In this document: piece after piece, positions 16,893 through 22,546 of the stretch | How positions within the stretch are numbered: the first letter of the stretch is position 1 | Layout: each line of letters opens with the position of its first letter | Assembly (NCBI GenBank): GCA_963933055.1 | Contig: CAWVSY010000056.1 | Coordinates: forward strand, 1-22,546 | Direction of reading: 5' to 3' | DNA: 22,546 nt | Origin: Oleispira sp963933055 | GTDB taxonomy: Bacteria; Pseudomonadota; Gammaproteobacteria; Pseudomonadales; Oceanobacteraceae | Notes under the pieces: model-generated | What the model was told of the DNA's origin: nothing | The model's database searches: none | What the model saw: only the letters and a program-made list of their open reading frames with translations | Translations under genes and position numbers: made by a program

Positions 16893-17714
16893 TTATTGAT
16901 ACTTGTATGGCGAATGTTTGATGGCTTCATTTTGTTCTTTATCATGCTGGATCCATAGCTGAGCTCCAGTCTCTTTTACAAAGCTCTCAATACTGTCCAT
17001 CGTTTCCAATGTTTGTTCTTTATCAAAATTGAAAGAAGGTACGCGCTTGTGTGTACGGTTTTTTGTAAAGTGATACAGATCGCCAGATAACATGATAGGC
17101 CCCTCTTTCTCTAGATTAACTAGCAGCATCTGATGTCCTGGTGTGTGACCAGGAGCGGGTTTGATAATCACACTACCGTCACCAAATACATCATAATCTC
17201 CGTTTAATACCATGATCTTTGTTTTATCAATTTTATTGTAACTTACTGCATTAAACCCAAAATTTTCAGGAGTTGGGCCAAATGCGGCATCATATTCTGC
17301 TTGTTGTATAAATAGCTGTGCAGTGCTGAATAAGTTGGCGTTACCTGTATGATCTCCATGAAAGTGAGAAATTCCCATAAGCTGAATATCGGAAGGCTTA
17401 ATATTGATGGCGGCTAACTGGTCTGATAGAGGGTTGGTAACAGTCAATTTTAGCTTACCACCAAATGCCTCGACACCTGCTTCACCAACAGCGTCTGTAA
17501 TACCAGTGTCCCAAATCATATTACCTTTTGGATGTTGAATTAAGTAGCAGCTACCAACAAGATTTTTTTGCACACCCTCGTCAACACCGGGAGAGAATAA
17601 AGAAATATCTCGAACTTCAACTTCTCCACACTCAAACACTTGAAGAGTCAGAGGGGGTTTTGAACTACAAGCAGCTAAAGACAGCGCAGCTAATGCGATT
17701 AGTATCTGTTTCAT
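16893..17714 (-). CDS. MBL-fold lipoprotein, AHL-lactonase-like
   Basis: Metallo-beta-lactamase-fold hydrolase of 273 residues with a lipoprotein signal peptide (about 1-15) and lipobox LAAC giving Cys16 as the lipidated residue; residues SSKP follow, so outer-membrane or periplasmic anchoring is likely. The di-zinc site is complete: HFHGDH (H117, H119, D121, H122), PGHTPGH (H190), SGDLYH (D212) and IQHD (H257). Overall spacing and the GSCYLIQHPKGNMIWDTG opening resemble the N-acyl homoserine lactonase-like branch (AiiA/AttM relatives), but lactone, ester or other substrates are equally possible. AGGATGG lies before the ATG. It is divergent from the CurA-like reductase across a 202-base gap with a shared inverted repeat. 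Confidence 0.86.
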   Translation of the reverse strand: MKQILIALAALSLAACSSKPPLTLQVFECGEVEVRDISLFSPGVDEGVQKNLVGSCYLIQHPKGNMIWDTGITDAVGEAGVEAFGGKLKLTVTNPLSDQLAAINIKPSDIQLMGISHFHGDHTGNANLFSTAQLFIQQAEYDAAFGPTPENFGFNAVSYNKIDKTKIMVLNGDYDVFGDGSVIIKPAPGHTPGHQMLLVNLEKEGPIMLSGDLYHFTKNRTHKRVPSFNFDKEQTLETMDSIESFVKETGAQLWIQHDKEQNEAIKHSPYKYQ

Positions 17715-17824
17715 TGATCCATCCTGTTAGTTTAGTTAATTCACAGCATATACGTTTTGTTGAACGAATCCTATCGTTAATAACTTGGGGCAATTTAACA
17801 ATTAAAAATGGCGATTTAGGCTCT

Positions 17825-17892
17825 ATTCAGCTATCAAAATAAATGTCACTCTCGAACAAAGCTATAGTACGCTGAAAATATCTTAGCTGAAT
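17825..17892. promoter_or_regulatory. Inverted 9-bp half-sites bracketing the curA-like promoter region
   Basis: ATTCAGCTA (17825-17833) and its exact reverse complement TAGCTGAAT (17884-17892) are separated by 50 bases. Between them lies a -10-like TATAGT (17863-17868) without a clear -35. The arrangement could be a pair of operator half-sites affecting the reductase gene or both divergent genes. Confidence 0.35.
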
Positions 17893-17916
17893 CTAAATAG
17901 ACAATGGAAAAAAACG

Positions 17917-18915
17917 ATGACAACTTTTACTGCGATCAATCTTGTTAAACGTCCATCGGGCGGCCCGATTACCAAAGAGCTCTTTGAAATTGTTGAAAAA
18001 GAAATACCTACCGCTGGGGAAGGCCAGCTTTTAGTTAAGCAAAATCATATGTCTCTTGACCCTGCAATGTTTGGCTGGATGAGTCCTGATACCAACAGCT
18101 ACATTCCCCCTGTTGAATTGGGTTCGGTAATGCGCAGTTCTGGTATAGGTGAAGTTGTAGAAAGTAATCATCCGAAGTTTAAAGTGGGTGACCGAGTAAT
18201 GGGTATGATGGGCTGGCAGCAATACTTTTTATCTGATGGCCAAGGATTAAATAAGGTTGAAGCACCACTACCAGATGAGGCGATTTTATCAATTTTCGCA
18301 TTACCCGGAATTACTGCATCGCAAGGCTACTTTAATGTAGGGAAACCGAAAAAAGGCGAAACTATTATTGTTACTGGTGCCGCAGGCTCGGTTGGTTCTA
18401 TTGTTGGTCAGTTAGCTAAAGCAGATGGCTTGCGTGTTATTGGTGTTGTAGGTACCGATGAGAAAGCAGATTGGATTGTTAATACTCTGGGCTTTGATGC
18501 AGCGATTAATTATAAGTCAGATGATTTAGATGATCAGCTTGCTAAAGCAGCGCCTAACGGCATCGATATGTTTTTTGAAAATACTGCTGGCCCTATTCAA
18601 AGTCTGATTGTTGATCGAATGAATGCACACGGTCGAGTTATGGTGTGTGGCTTGATTGCTGACTATTCTAAAGAAATACCATCTCCAGGACCTAGCTGGG
18701 TTAGTGTGTTAAAGCGCCGTTTAACCATTCAAGGCTTCACTATGCCAGATCATTACGGGCAAGTGCCTGAGTTAATTGGCAAACTAACGCCTTATGTTAT
18801 GTCAGGTAAAATTAAGCACCGTTCACATGTACTAGAAGGCTTGGAGTCAGCGATTGAGGGTTTAAATTTGTTCTTTACCGGAGCCAATAAAGGAAAGTTA
18901 ATTGTTAAGCTTTAA
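17917..18915 (+). CDS. NADP-dependent medium-chain reductase, CurA-like
   Basis: Zinc-independent medium-chain dehydrogenase/reductase of the leukotriene-B4-dehydrogenase/CurA branch, which reduces the double bond of alpha,beta-unsaturated ketones or aldehydes with NADPH. 332 residues with the catalytic-domain signature SLDPAMFGWM (46-55; the CurA counterpart reads SLDPYMRGRM), the ESNHPKFKVGDRVMG segment, and a Rossmann nucleotide loop GAAGSVG (154-160). No structural or catalytic zinc cysteines are present. It aligns from end to end with E. coli CurA. The ribosome site is only a weak GGAAAA. It appears to be a single gene, divergent from the MBL lipoprotein and closed by a terminator. Confidence 0.88.
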   Translation: MTTFTAINLVKRPSGGPITKELFEIVEKEIPTAGEGQLLVKQNHMSLDPAMFGWMSPDTNSYIPPVELGSVMRSSGIGEVVESNHPKFKVGDRVMGMMGWQQYFLSDGQGLNKVEAPLPDEAILSIFALPGITASQGYFNVGKPKKGETIIVTGAAGSVGSIVGQLAKADGLRVIGVVGTDEKADWIVNTLGFDAAINYKSDDLDDQLAKAAPNGIDMFFENTAGPIQSLIVDRMNAHGRVMVCGLIADYSKEIPSPGPSWVSVLKRRLTIQGFTMPDHYGQVPELIGKLTPYVMSGKIKHRSHVLEGLESAIEGLNLFFTGANKGKLIVKL

Positions 18916-18979
18916 CTATTAATTTTAGATATACAGTTCAAAGCTAGCTTAGCTACTCTCAGCGAATTAAATAATGAAT

Positions 18980-19018
18980 AGACTCTAGAATCATAGTTTT
19001 GATTTTGGAGTTTATTTT
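18980..19018 (+). terminator. Intrinsic terminator after the CurA-like gene
   Basis: A 14-pair stem, 18980-18993 with 19000-19013, has three G-T wobbles, a six-base loop (TAGTTT) and is followed by ATTTTT. It lies about 65 bases after the stop. Confidence 0.6.
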
Positions 19019-19048
19019 TCCACCATTAATCGTAAAAATTCCTATAGA

Positions 19049-19077
19049 TTGCTAAGAATTAACTGGGATATTAGAAT
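19049..19077 (+). promoter_or_regulatory. Candidate sigma-70 promoter for the 77-residue protein gene
   Basis: TTGCTA (19049-19054), a 17-base spacer and TAGAAT (19072-19077) match the consensus at 4/6 and 5/6 positions. A start of transcription near 19084 would leave a leader of about 67 bases. Confidence 0.45.
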
Positions 19078-19101
19078 AGAAATCCTAAGTACAGATAACA
19101 C

Positions 19102-19116
19102 CTTAATCTGATTAAG
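19102..19116. promoter_or_regulatory. Palindrome in the leader of the 77-residue protein gene
   Basis: CTTAATC-T-GATTAAG is a perfect 7-bp inverted repeat with a one-base centre, downstream of the candidate promoter. Its geometry suits a dimeric repressor operator; the loop is too small for an RNA hairpin. Confidence 0.4.
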
Positions 19117-19150
19117 TACCATCACTCATCTCGATATATAGGAACATAAA

Positions 19151-19384
19151 ATGAAAGATTCAAAAAGCACCATGATTCCACTAGAGCCCGATACTCAAAT
19201 TGAACTCGATAAAGTATTAAAAGCGGGTGGTTCTGGTAAAGTTATGATTGAAGGCAGTGATGACGTATTCATCATAAAAAAAGCGGAAACTGGGAATGAC
19301 TATGAGTTGTCAAAAGTCGCCTCAGAATCTTCAAGTAATAATATGCGCAGTGCGTTAGAAAAAATTAAAGCAAAAATGCAGTAG
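19151..19384 (+). CDS. Unrecognised small charged protein, 77 residues
   Basis: I do not recognise this family. The 77-residue protein has no signal peptide or membrane segment. Its N-terminal half (PDTQIELDKVLKAGG, then KVMIEGSDDVFIIKK, residues 13-46) looks like a helix followed by two short strands, faintly like small antitoxin or regulator folds. The C-terminal part ends in a basic helix, SALEKIKAKM. No toxin-like partner lies next to it. Support for a real gene: a clean AGGAA ribosome site before the ATG, a plausible promoter and leader palindrome upstream, and codon use like the neighbours. It stands alone between the reductase terminator and convergent nhaR. Confidence 0.65.
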   Translation: MKDSKSTMIPLEPDTQIELDKVLKAGGSGKVMIEGSDDVFIIKKAETGNDYELSKVASESSSNNMRSALEKIKAKMQ

Positions 19385-19417
19385 GCTTTAATTTTTTCTA
19401 TTAAGGATCATGAATGT

Positions 19418-19454
19418 CGAGACCGTTTAGTTTAGCCAATCTCTAGCGGTCTCG
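19418..19454. other. Hairpin across the nhaR 3' end
   Basis: CGAGACCG (19418-19425) and CGGTCTCG (19447-19454) form a perfect 8-bp stem with a 21-base loop containing the nhaR stop codon. No T run follows on either strand, so the role, if any, may be 3'-end protection or weak termination for the two convergent genes. Confidence 0.4.
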
Positions 19455-20317
19455 TTAATTGCCACCAGTGCTGGGTTGGTTAAACGGCGCTGAGCAGTAA
19501 TCGCAAAAAATTGCTCTCGTATCTCATCTGTTTTACCCAAAATATTGACCTTATATTGAGCGGCTACTTCCTCTGCAATAGCACTTGGCACAACAAAAAT
19601 ACCGACACCGGCTTGTCCGAATGCTTTCATTAAAGCACTGTCGTCAAACTCGCCCACAATCTTAGGTAATATGTGTTGTCGGTCAAGCCAATGCAAGAGC
19701 TGAGGCTGAACAAATGAAAGTTCACTTGGCAATAAAAATGGAGCGCCCGTTAGGTTGTTCGGAAAGTCTTTTGCAAGCGTCTCAGCTAGCTTAGGTGCGG
19801 CAAGAAAAGTAAGGCCGCATTCACCTAAAGGATGGCTGTAACCTTTTACCCCAAGTCGTTGCGGGATCGGACCGTCAGCAATAACAATATCAAGCTTATG
19901 CAGTGCAAGCTCACCGAGTAAGGCGTCTAGACTGTTTTCTTTGCAAACAAACCGAACAGGTTCTTCAAGGCTCAGTGCGGGTTCTAAAAGGCGATAAGCA
20001 ATGGATTTGGGGATAACATCAGCAATTCCCACTTTTAAAACCTGTGAGCGATCTTTAGCGGTATTTTTAATAGTCTCTTCGAGTTCATAGCCAAGGGAGA
20101 ATATGTCGTCTGCGTAACTCAGGGCCATACGCCCAGTGTCTGTAATTTCTAAATTACGCCCTACCTTTTCAAACAACGGCTTACCTAATTGTTCTTCTAA
20201 TAACCGAATCTGTCCACTGATGGTTTGTGGTGTGATATGCAAGTTTTCGCTCGCTCGCATGATGCCGCCCTGTTTCGCGACAACCCAGAAATAGTGTAAG
20301 TGTTTGAAATTAATCAT
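19427..20317 (-). CDS. nhaR: LysR-family transcriptional activator NhaR
   Basis: LysR-type regulator, 296 residues, matching E. coli NhaR throughout: N-terminal winged helix-turn-helix with INFKHLHYFWVVAKQGG and LHITPQTISGQIRLLEEQLG (2-46), linker helix to about 90, then a two-lobed effector domain with HKLDIVIADGPI and GEFDDSALMKAFGQAG (about 221-236), both hallmarks of NhaR. In E. coli NhaR senses sodium and activates nhaA and osmC, and also pgaABCD. No antiporter gene is in this window, so its targets may be elsewhere or include the divergent hpf-like/DUF533 pair. The start ATG is at 20317. Confidence 0.92.
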   Translation of the reverse strand: MINFKHLHYFWVVAKQGGIMRASENLHITPQTISGQIRLLEEQLGKPLFEKVGRNLEITDTGRMALSYADDIFSLGYELEETIKNTAKDRSQVLKVGIADVIPKSIAYRLLEPALSLEEPVRFVCKENSLDALLGELALHKLDIVIADGPIPQRLGVKGYSHPLGECGLTFLAAPKLAETLAKDFPNNLTGAPFLLPSELSFVQPQLLHWLDRQHILPKIVGEFDDSALMKAFGQAGVGIFVVPSAIAEEVAAQYKVNILGKTDEIREQFFAITAQRRLTNPALVAINETARDWLN

Positions 20318-20436
20318 ATTTTAATACTTCGTAAAAAACTTATAATTTTTCTTAATAATACGAATATATCTTACATATTTTGCATCATAGGATAAAGACC
20401 TAACTCATATTAATCCTTAGGATTTTGGAGAGAAAA
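20318..20436. promoter_or_regulatory. Divergent nhaR/hpf-like regulatory region
   Basis: AT-rich 119-base gap holding promoters for both directions. A consensus -10, TATAAT, is at 20341-20346 on the plus strand but lacks a convincing -35. It lies inside a spaced inverted repeat TTCGTA (20328-20333) / TACGAA (20359-20364), a spacing that could suit LysR-type binding. GGAGAG at 20427-20432 is the ribosome site that sets the hpf-like start at 20437. Confidence 0.35.
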
Positions 20437-20844
20437 ATGAAGGTTCAAATAAATGCAAGACGCTTCACCCTTACCAAAGCGCTAAATAGATACATAAAGC
20501 GCCGTCTGAAATTTGCATTAGGCTCGCAGGTTGAGCATGTGACACGAGTTGATGTGACACTGTCAGATATTAACGGACCAAAAGGCGGAGAAGATAAGCG
20601 CTGCCAGATGTTATTAAAGATAAAAGGCCAAGGCGACGTGGTCATTGAAGATACACAGTCACACTTGTATACCGCAATCGATAGAGCCGCAAACCGAGCA
20701 AGCCTAACGGCGAATAAGCGTATTACTCGATTACGAAATAAAGCAAAGCGCATTAAGCATGCAGTACAAGATTATCAACAACATAAACGTGATCGTTATT
20801 TAGCAGAAGACTTTGAAGAAAATGGCTTAAATTTAGGGTTTTAA
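20437..20844 (+). CDS. HPF/RaiA-like ribosome-associated factor (S30AE family)
   Basis: Predicted ribosome hibernation or stress factor, 135 residues. The S30AE fold (about 1-100) is visible: MKVQINARRFTLTKALNRYI, then a helix of basic residues, VTRVDVTLSDINGPKGGEDKRCQ (38-57), LLKIKGQGDVVIEDT, and the LYTAIDRAANRASL helix typical of HPF and RaiA. A strongly basic stretch (94-108) is followed by a mixed-charge tail (109-135), making it longer than E. coli HPF (95) or RaiA (113) but without the dimerising domain of long HPF. The ATG at 20437 with GGAGAG is preferred over an in-frame TTG at 20425. It is followed after 27 bases by the DUF533 gene, likely as one operon, and is divergent from nhaR. 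Confidence 0.83.
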   Translation: MKVQINARRFTLTKALNRYIKRRLKFALGSQVEHVTRVDVTLSDINGPKGGEDKRCQMLLKIKGQGDVVIEDTQSHLYTAIDRAANRASLTANKRITRLRNKAKRIKHAVQDYQQHKRDRYLAEDFEENGLNLGF

Positions 20845-20871
20845 TGAATGATTTAATCTAGGAGCTGCATC

Positions 20872-21606
20872 ATGAACATACAAAACTTATTAAATCAGTT
20901 TTTAGGTGGGCAAGACTCTCAGCAGAATGCAGATACAAGCTCAGCTGTAAATTTAAAAACCGTTGCTGGAAATGTTACTGAAAAATTTGCTGGCTTAGGA
21001 ACAGGGGCCGCTATCGGTGGTATTGCAGCACTATTAATGAGTAATAAAAAAGCGAGAAGTTTTGCTGGGTCAGCGGCAAAAGTTGGCGGTGCGGCTTTAG
21101 TTGGAGGGCTTGCATTTAAGGCGTTCAAAAACTGGCAAAACTCATCGCCTGGAATATCTCAATCAGTTTCTCAACCTACTGAAGGGTATGAGGGAGGCCA
21201 AATAGCGGCAAGCACCTCCTCTTTTGAGGCTGAAGTAAATAATACTCAGTTTCAACTAACCTTAATAAAAGCCATGATTGCTGCTGCTAAAGCGGATGGG
21301 CATATCGACAACGTTGAGCAGAATCGAATATTTGATACGGTAGATGGAATGCCATCATCGGGTGAATTCAAACACATGATGATGGATTTATTACGGTCTC
21401 CTATTACGATTCAAGATTTAGTATTGGAAACACATAATCTGGAACAGAAAACAGAGGTGTATTTAATTTCTTGCTTTGCGATAGATGAAGATAACGAAGC
21501 AGAAAAAATGTATCTTCAACAATTAGCGAGGGCTCTTGAGTTGCCATACGATTTAGTCTTAGAAATTAAGCAGCAAGCGAACCAGGCTGTATTGCAGGCA
21601 GCATAA
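20872..21606 (+). CDS. DUF533/TerB-like protein, YebE type
   Basis: 244 residues resembling E. coli YebE. After a Gln-rich N-terminus comes a glycine-rich hydrophobic stretch (about 41-85: LGTGAAIGGIAALLMSN, then VGGAALVGGLAFKAF) that may associate with the membrane, and a C-terminal TerB-like helical domain (about 120-240) with IKAMIAAAKADGHIDNVEQNRI and SCFAIDEDNEAEKMYLQQLARAL. The acidic AKADGHID type of motif in TerB folds is thought to bind metal. In E. coli yebE responds to envelope stress; function is not established. It has a clear AGGAG site and shares an operon with the hpf-like gene, ending in a hairpin terminator. Confidence 0.85.
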   Translation: MNIQNLLNQFLGGQDSQQNADTSSAVNLKTVAGNVTEKFAGLGTGAAIGGIAALLMSNKKARSFAGSAAKVGGAALVGGLAFKAFKNWQNSSPGISQSVSQPTEGYEGGQIAASTSSFEAEVNNTQFQLTLIKAMIAAAKADGHIDNVEQNRIFDTVDGMPSSGEFKHMMMDLLRSPITIQDLVLETHNLEQKTEVYLISCFAIDEDNEAEKMYLQQLARALELPYDLVLEIKQQANQAVLQAA

Positions 21607-21610
21607 ACAT

Positions 21611-21650
21611 ACACCCTATATCATTCCACATGATGTAGGGTGTATTCTTG
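21611..21650 (+). terminator. Hairpin terminator after the DUF533 gene
   Basis: 14-pair stem ACACCCTATATCAT (21611-21624) / ATGATGTAGGGTGT (21630-21643) with one G-T and a five-base loop, four bases after the stop codon. Only a weak T-containing tail (ATTCTTG) follows. Confidence 0.65.
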
Positions 21651-21678
21651 AACTTTCCACTATTAAGTATGAGGTTTC

Positions 21679-22344
21679 ATGTTTCGTTGGATTATTATTA
21701 TTTTTAGCTTCGGTATTTGTGTGAATGTAGTTGCTGATATCAACCTAACTTCCTTCGATAAAAATGGAATTAAGTTATGGGAGCCAAAGATATTTTCAGG
21801 AGAATCCTTATACACTCTAAAAGTGTATCGTGATCGTCCCGCATTAAAAGCAGTCAGTAACGCTACTGCGTCTGGCTTGGTTCTAAAAAAGAAAATCGAT
21901 CTTTCTGAAACGCCTTATGTAAGCTGGAGTTGGCTTATAGAAAAAACATTATTCCCATTGGATGAGCGCAGTAAAAAAGGTGATGATTTTGTAATACGCT
22001 TATATGTTGTGATAGACGGCGGCTTTATGTTTTGGAAAACCTTGTCATTAAATTATGTCTGGTCGAGTAATCAAGAGAAAGACTTAGTCTGGGATAATCC
22101 TTTTGCAGGTTCTAATGTGAAAATGATGTCCATTAGAGGTAAGGATTCCAAAACGGGCAAGTGGTATGACGAACAGCGCAATGTGTATAAGGACTTGATT
22201 CAAGTATTCGGCGATAAAGGCAGTGCAGACGCTAATCGAGATGCTTATGGAGTGATAGATGTTATTGCGATTATGACCGACACCGATAACAGTGGAAAAG
22301 AAGCTGAGTCGTATTATGGGGATATTATATTTAGTGCTAGCTAA
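21679..22344 (+). CDS. Exported DUF3047 protein
   Basis: 221 residues with an N-terminal signal peptide (hydrophobic 4-16, likely cleavage after VVA at residue 19), so periplasmic. The mature part has the DUF3047 hallmarks: ALKAVSNATASGLVLKKKID, YVSWSWLIEK, KKGDDFVIRLYVVI, LNYVWSS, a W-x-NPFAG segment, QRNVYKDLIQVFG and, at the end, IAIMTDTDNSGKEAESYYGDI, together covering the whole domain. The family has no known function; its beta-rich fold suggests ligand or carbohydrate binding, which is inference. GAGG at 21671-21674 precedes the ATG. It is a single-gene unit between two hairpins. Confidence 0.88.
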   Translation: MFRWIIIIFSFGICVNVVADINLTSFDKNGIKLWEPKIFSGESLYTLKVYRDRPALKAVSNATASGLVLKKKIDLSETPYVSWSWLIEKTLFPLDERSKKGDDFVIRLYVVIDGGFMFWKTLSLNYVWSSNQEKDLVWDNPFAGSNVKMMSIRGKDSKTGKWYDEQRNVYKDLIQVFGDKGSADANRDAYGVIDVIAIMTDTDNSGKEAESYYGDIIFSAS

Positions 22345-22371
22345 TATCATAAAATAATATTTTTGAAATAA

Positions 22372-22408
22372 AAAAACACTCAATTCATTATCTGGAAAGA
22401 GTGTTTTT
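22372..22408. terminator. Bidirectional terminator between DUF3047 gene and hldD
   Basis: Perfect 10-bp stem AAAAACACTC (22372-22381) / GAGTGTTTTT (22399-22408), 17-base loop, with A-run and T-run arms suitable for both convergent genes. Confidence 0.85.
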
Positions 22409-22453
22409 ATAGACTAGTTTTTCAGAATAAATAGTACTAACAACTAAAGAGCA

Positions 22454-22546
22454 CTATTTATTTAACGAGTCCAAATACGCACGAGTACCTTCTTCAACGG
22501 TTGCGAAAGGTTGGTCGTAACCCATGTCGCGCAGCTTAGAAATATC
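22454..22546 (-). CDS. hldD: ADP-L-glycero-D-manno-heptose-6-epimerase, C-terminal fragment
   Basis: The window edge cuts this gene; only the last 30 codons and the TAG stop (22454-22456) are present. The fragment, with SKLRDMGYDQPFATVEEG followed by TRAYLDSLN, matches the C-terminus of E. coli HldD (LRAAGYDKPFKTVAEGV...). HldD epimerises ADP-D-glycero-D-manno-heptose for the LPS inner core, implying a heptose-containing LPS in this organism. It is convergent with the DUF3047 gene. Confidence 0.85.
   Translation of the reverse strand, partial: DISKLRDMGYDQPFATVEEGTRAYLDSLNK

Noticed and set aside
16282..18936. A 13-base repeat TTTAGATATACAG in two intergenic regions (16282-16294 and 18924-18936)
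   Set aside because: A few matching 13-mers are expected by chance in a window of this size, more so in AT-rich DNA, and flanks differ.
1..22546. CRISPR array, tRNA/rRNA genes, insertion sequences, prophage or defence-system signatures
   Set aside because: None seen by eye on either strand: no regular short repeats, no transposase or integrase motifs, and gene content is core metabolism.

Overview
The window looks like core chromosome of a moderately AT-rich, flagellated gammaproteobacterium. The left half keeps a Pseudomonas-type order: psd, rhdA, an HDOD protein, motA, motB, rsgA, orn, and further on argA, argE, a CYTH protein and a GspE-type ATPase. This points to the Pseudomonadales/Oceanospirillales side; a marine Oceanospirillales-like host (Bermanella/Oleispira type) is my guess from family resemblance, not something the sequence proves. 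I see no tRNA, rRNA, CRISPR array, transposase, integrase or phage gene, and no intergenic gap reaches 300 bases.

Layout. (1) 74-3602, minus: HDOD/GAF-like signalling protein, rhodanese RhdA and phosphatidylserine decarboxylase Psd, co-directional. (2) 3740-5647, plus: MotA and MotB, the flagellar stator, closed by a strong bidirectional terminator. (3) RsgA (minus) and oligoribonuclease Orn (plus) are divergent. (4) 7404-10377, minus: a tight three-gene run of YjgN-like membrane protein, M48 metallopeptidase and MtfA-type metallopeptidase with a SEC-C zinc tail. (5) ArgA and ArgE (minus), the first and the deacetylating steps of ornithine/arginine synthesis. (6) 13248-16087, plus: a CYTH triphosphatase with a shortened C-terminal domain, then an orphan GspE/PilB-type ATPase. 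(7) 16312-19384: DnaQ-like exonuclease, MBL-fold lipoprotein resembling AHL lactonases (minus), CurA-like reductase (plus), and an unrecognised 77-residue protein with its own apparent promoter. (8) 19427-21606: NhaR (minus) diverging from an HPF/RaiA-like ribosome factor that is followed by a YebE-type DUF533 protein. (9) 21679-22344: exported DUF3047 protein, convergent with the 3' end of hldD at the right edge.

Most of this is housekeeping: lipid synthesis, motility, ribosome maturation and RNA turnover, arginine synthesis, membrane proteolysis, stress response and LPS heptose synthesis. I found no clearly undescribed multi-gene system. The items most worth a second look are the YjgN/M48/MtfA-SEC-C cluster, the shortened CYTH protein coupled to an orphan secretion ATPase, the 77-residue orphan with a palindrome in its leader, and the NhaR/HPF/DUF533 neighbourhood.

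Several gene starts were chosen over longer frames: rsgA (6768), mtfA (8270), CYTH gene (13248), exonuclease (16312) and hpf-like (20437). psd uses a TTG start.
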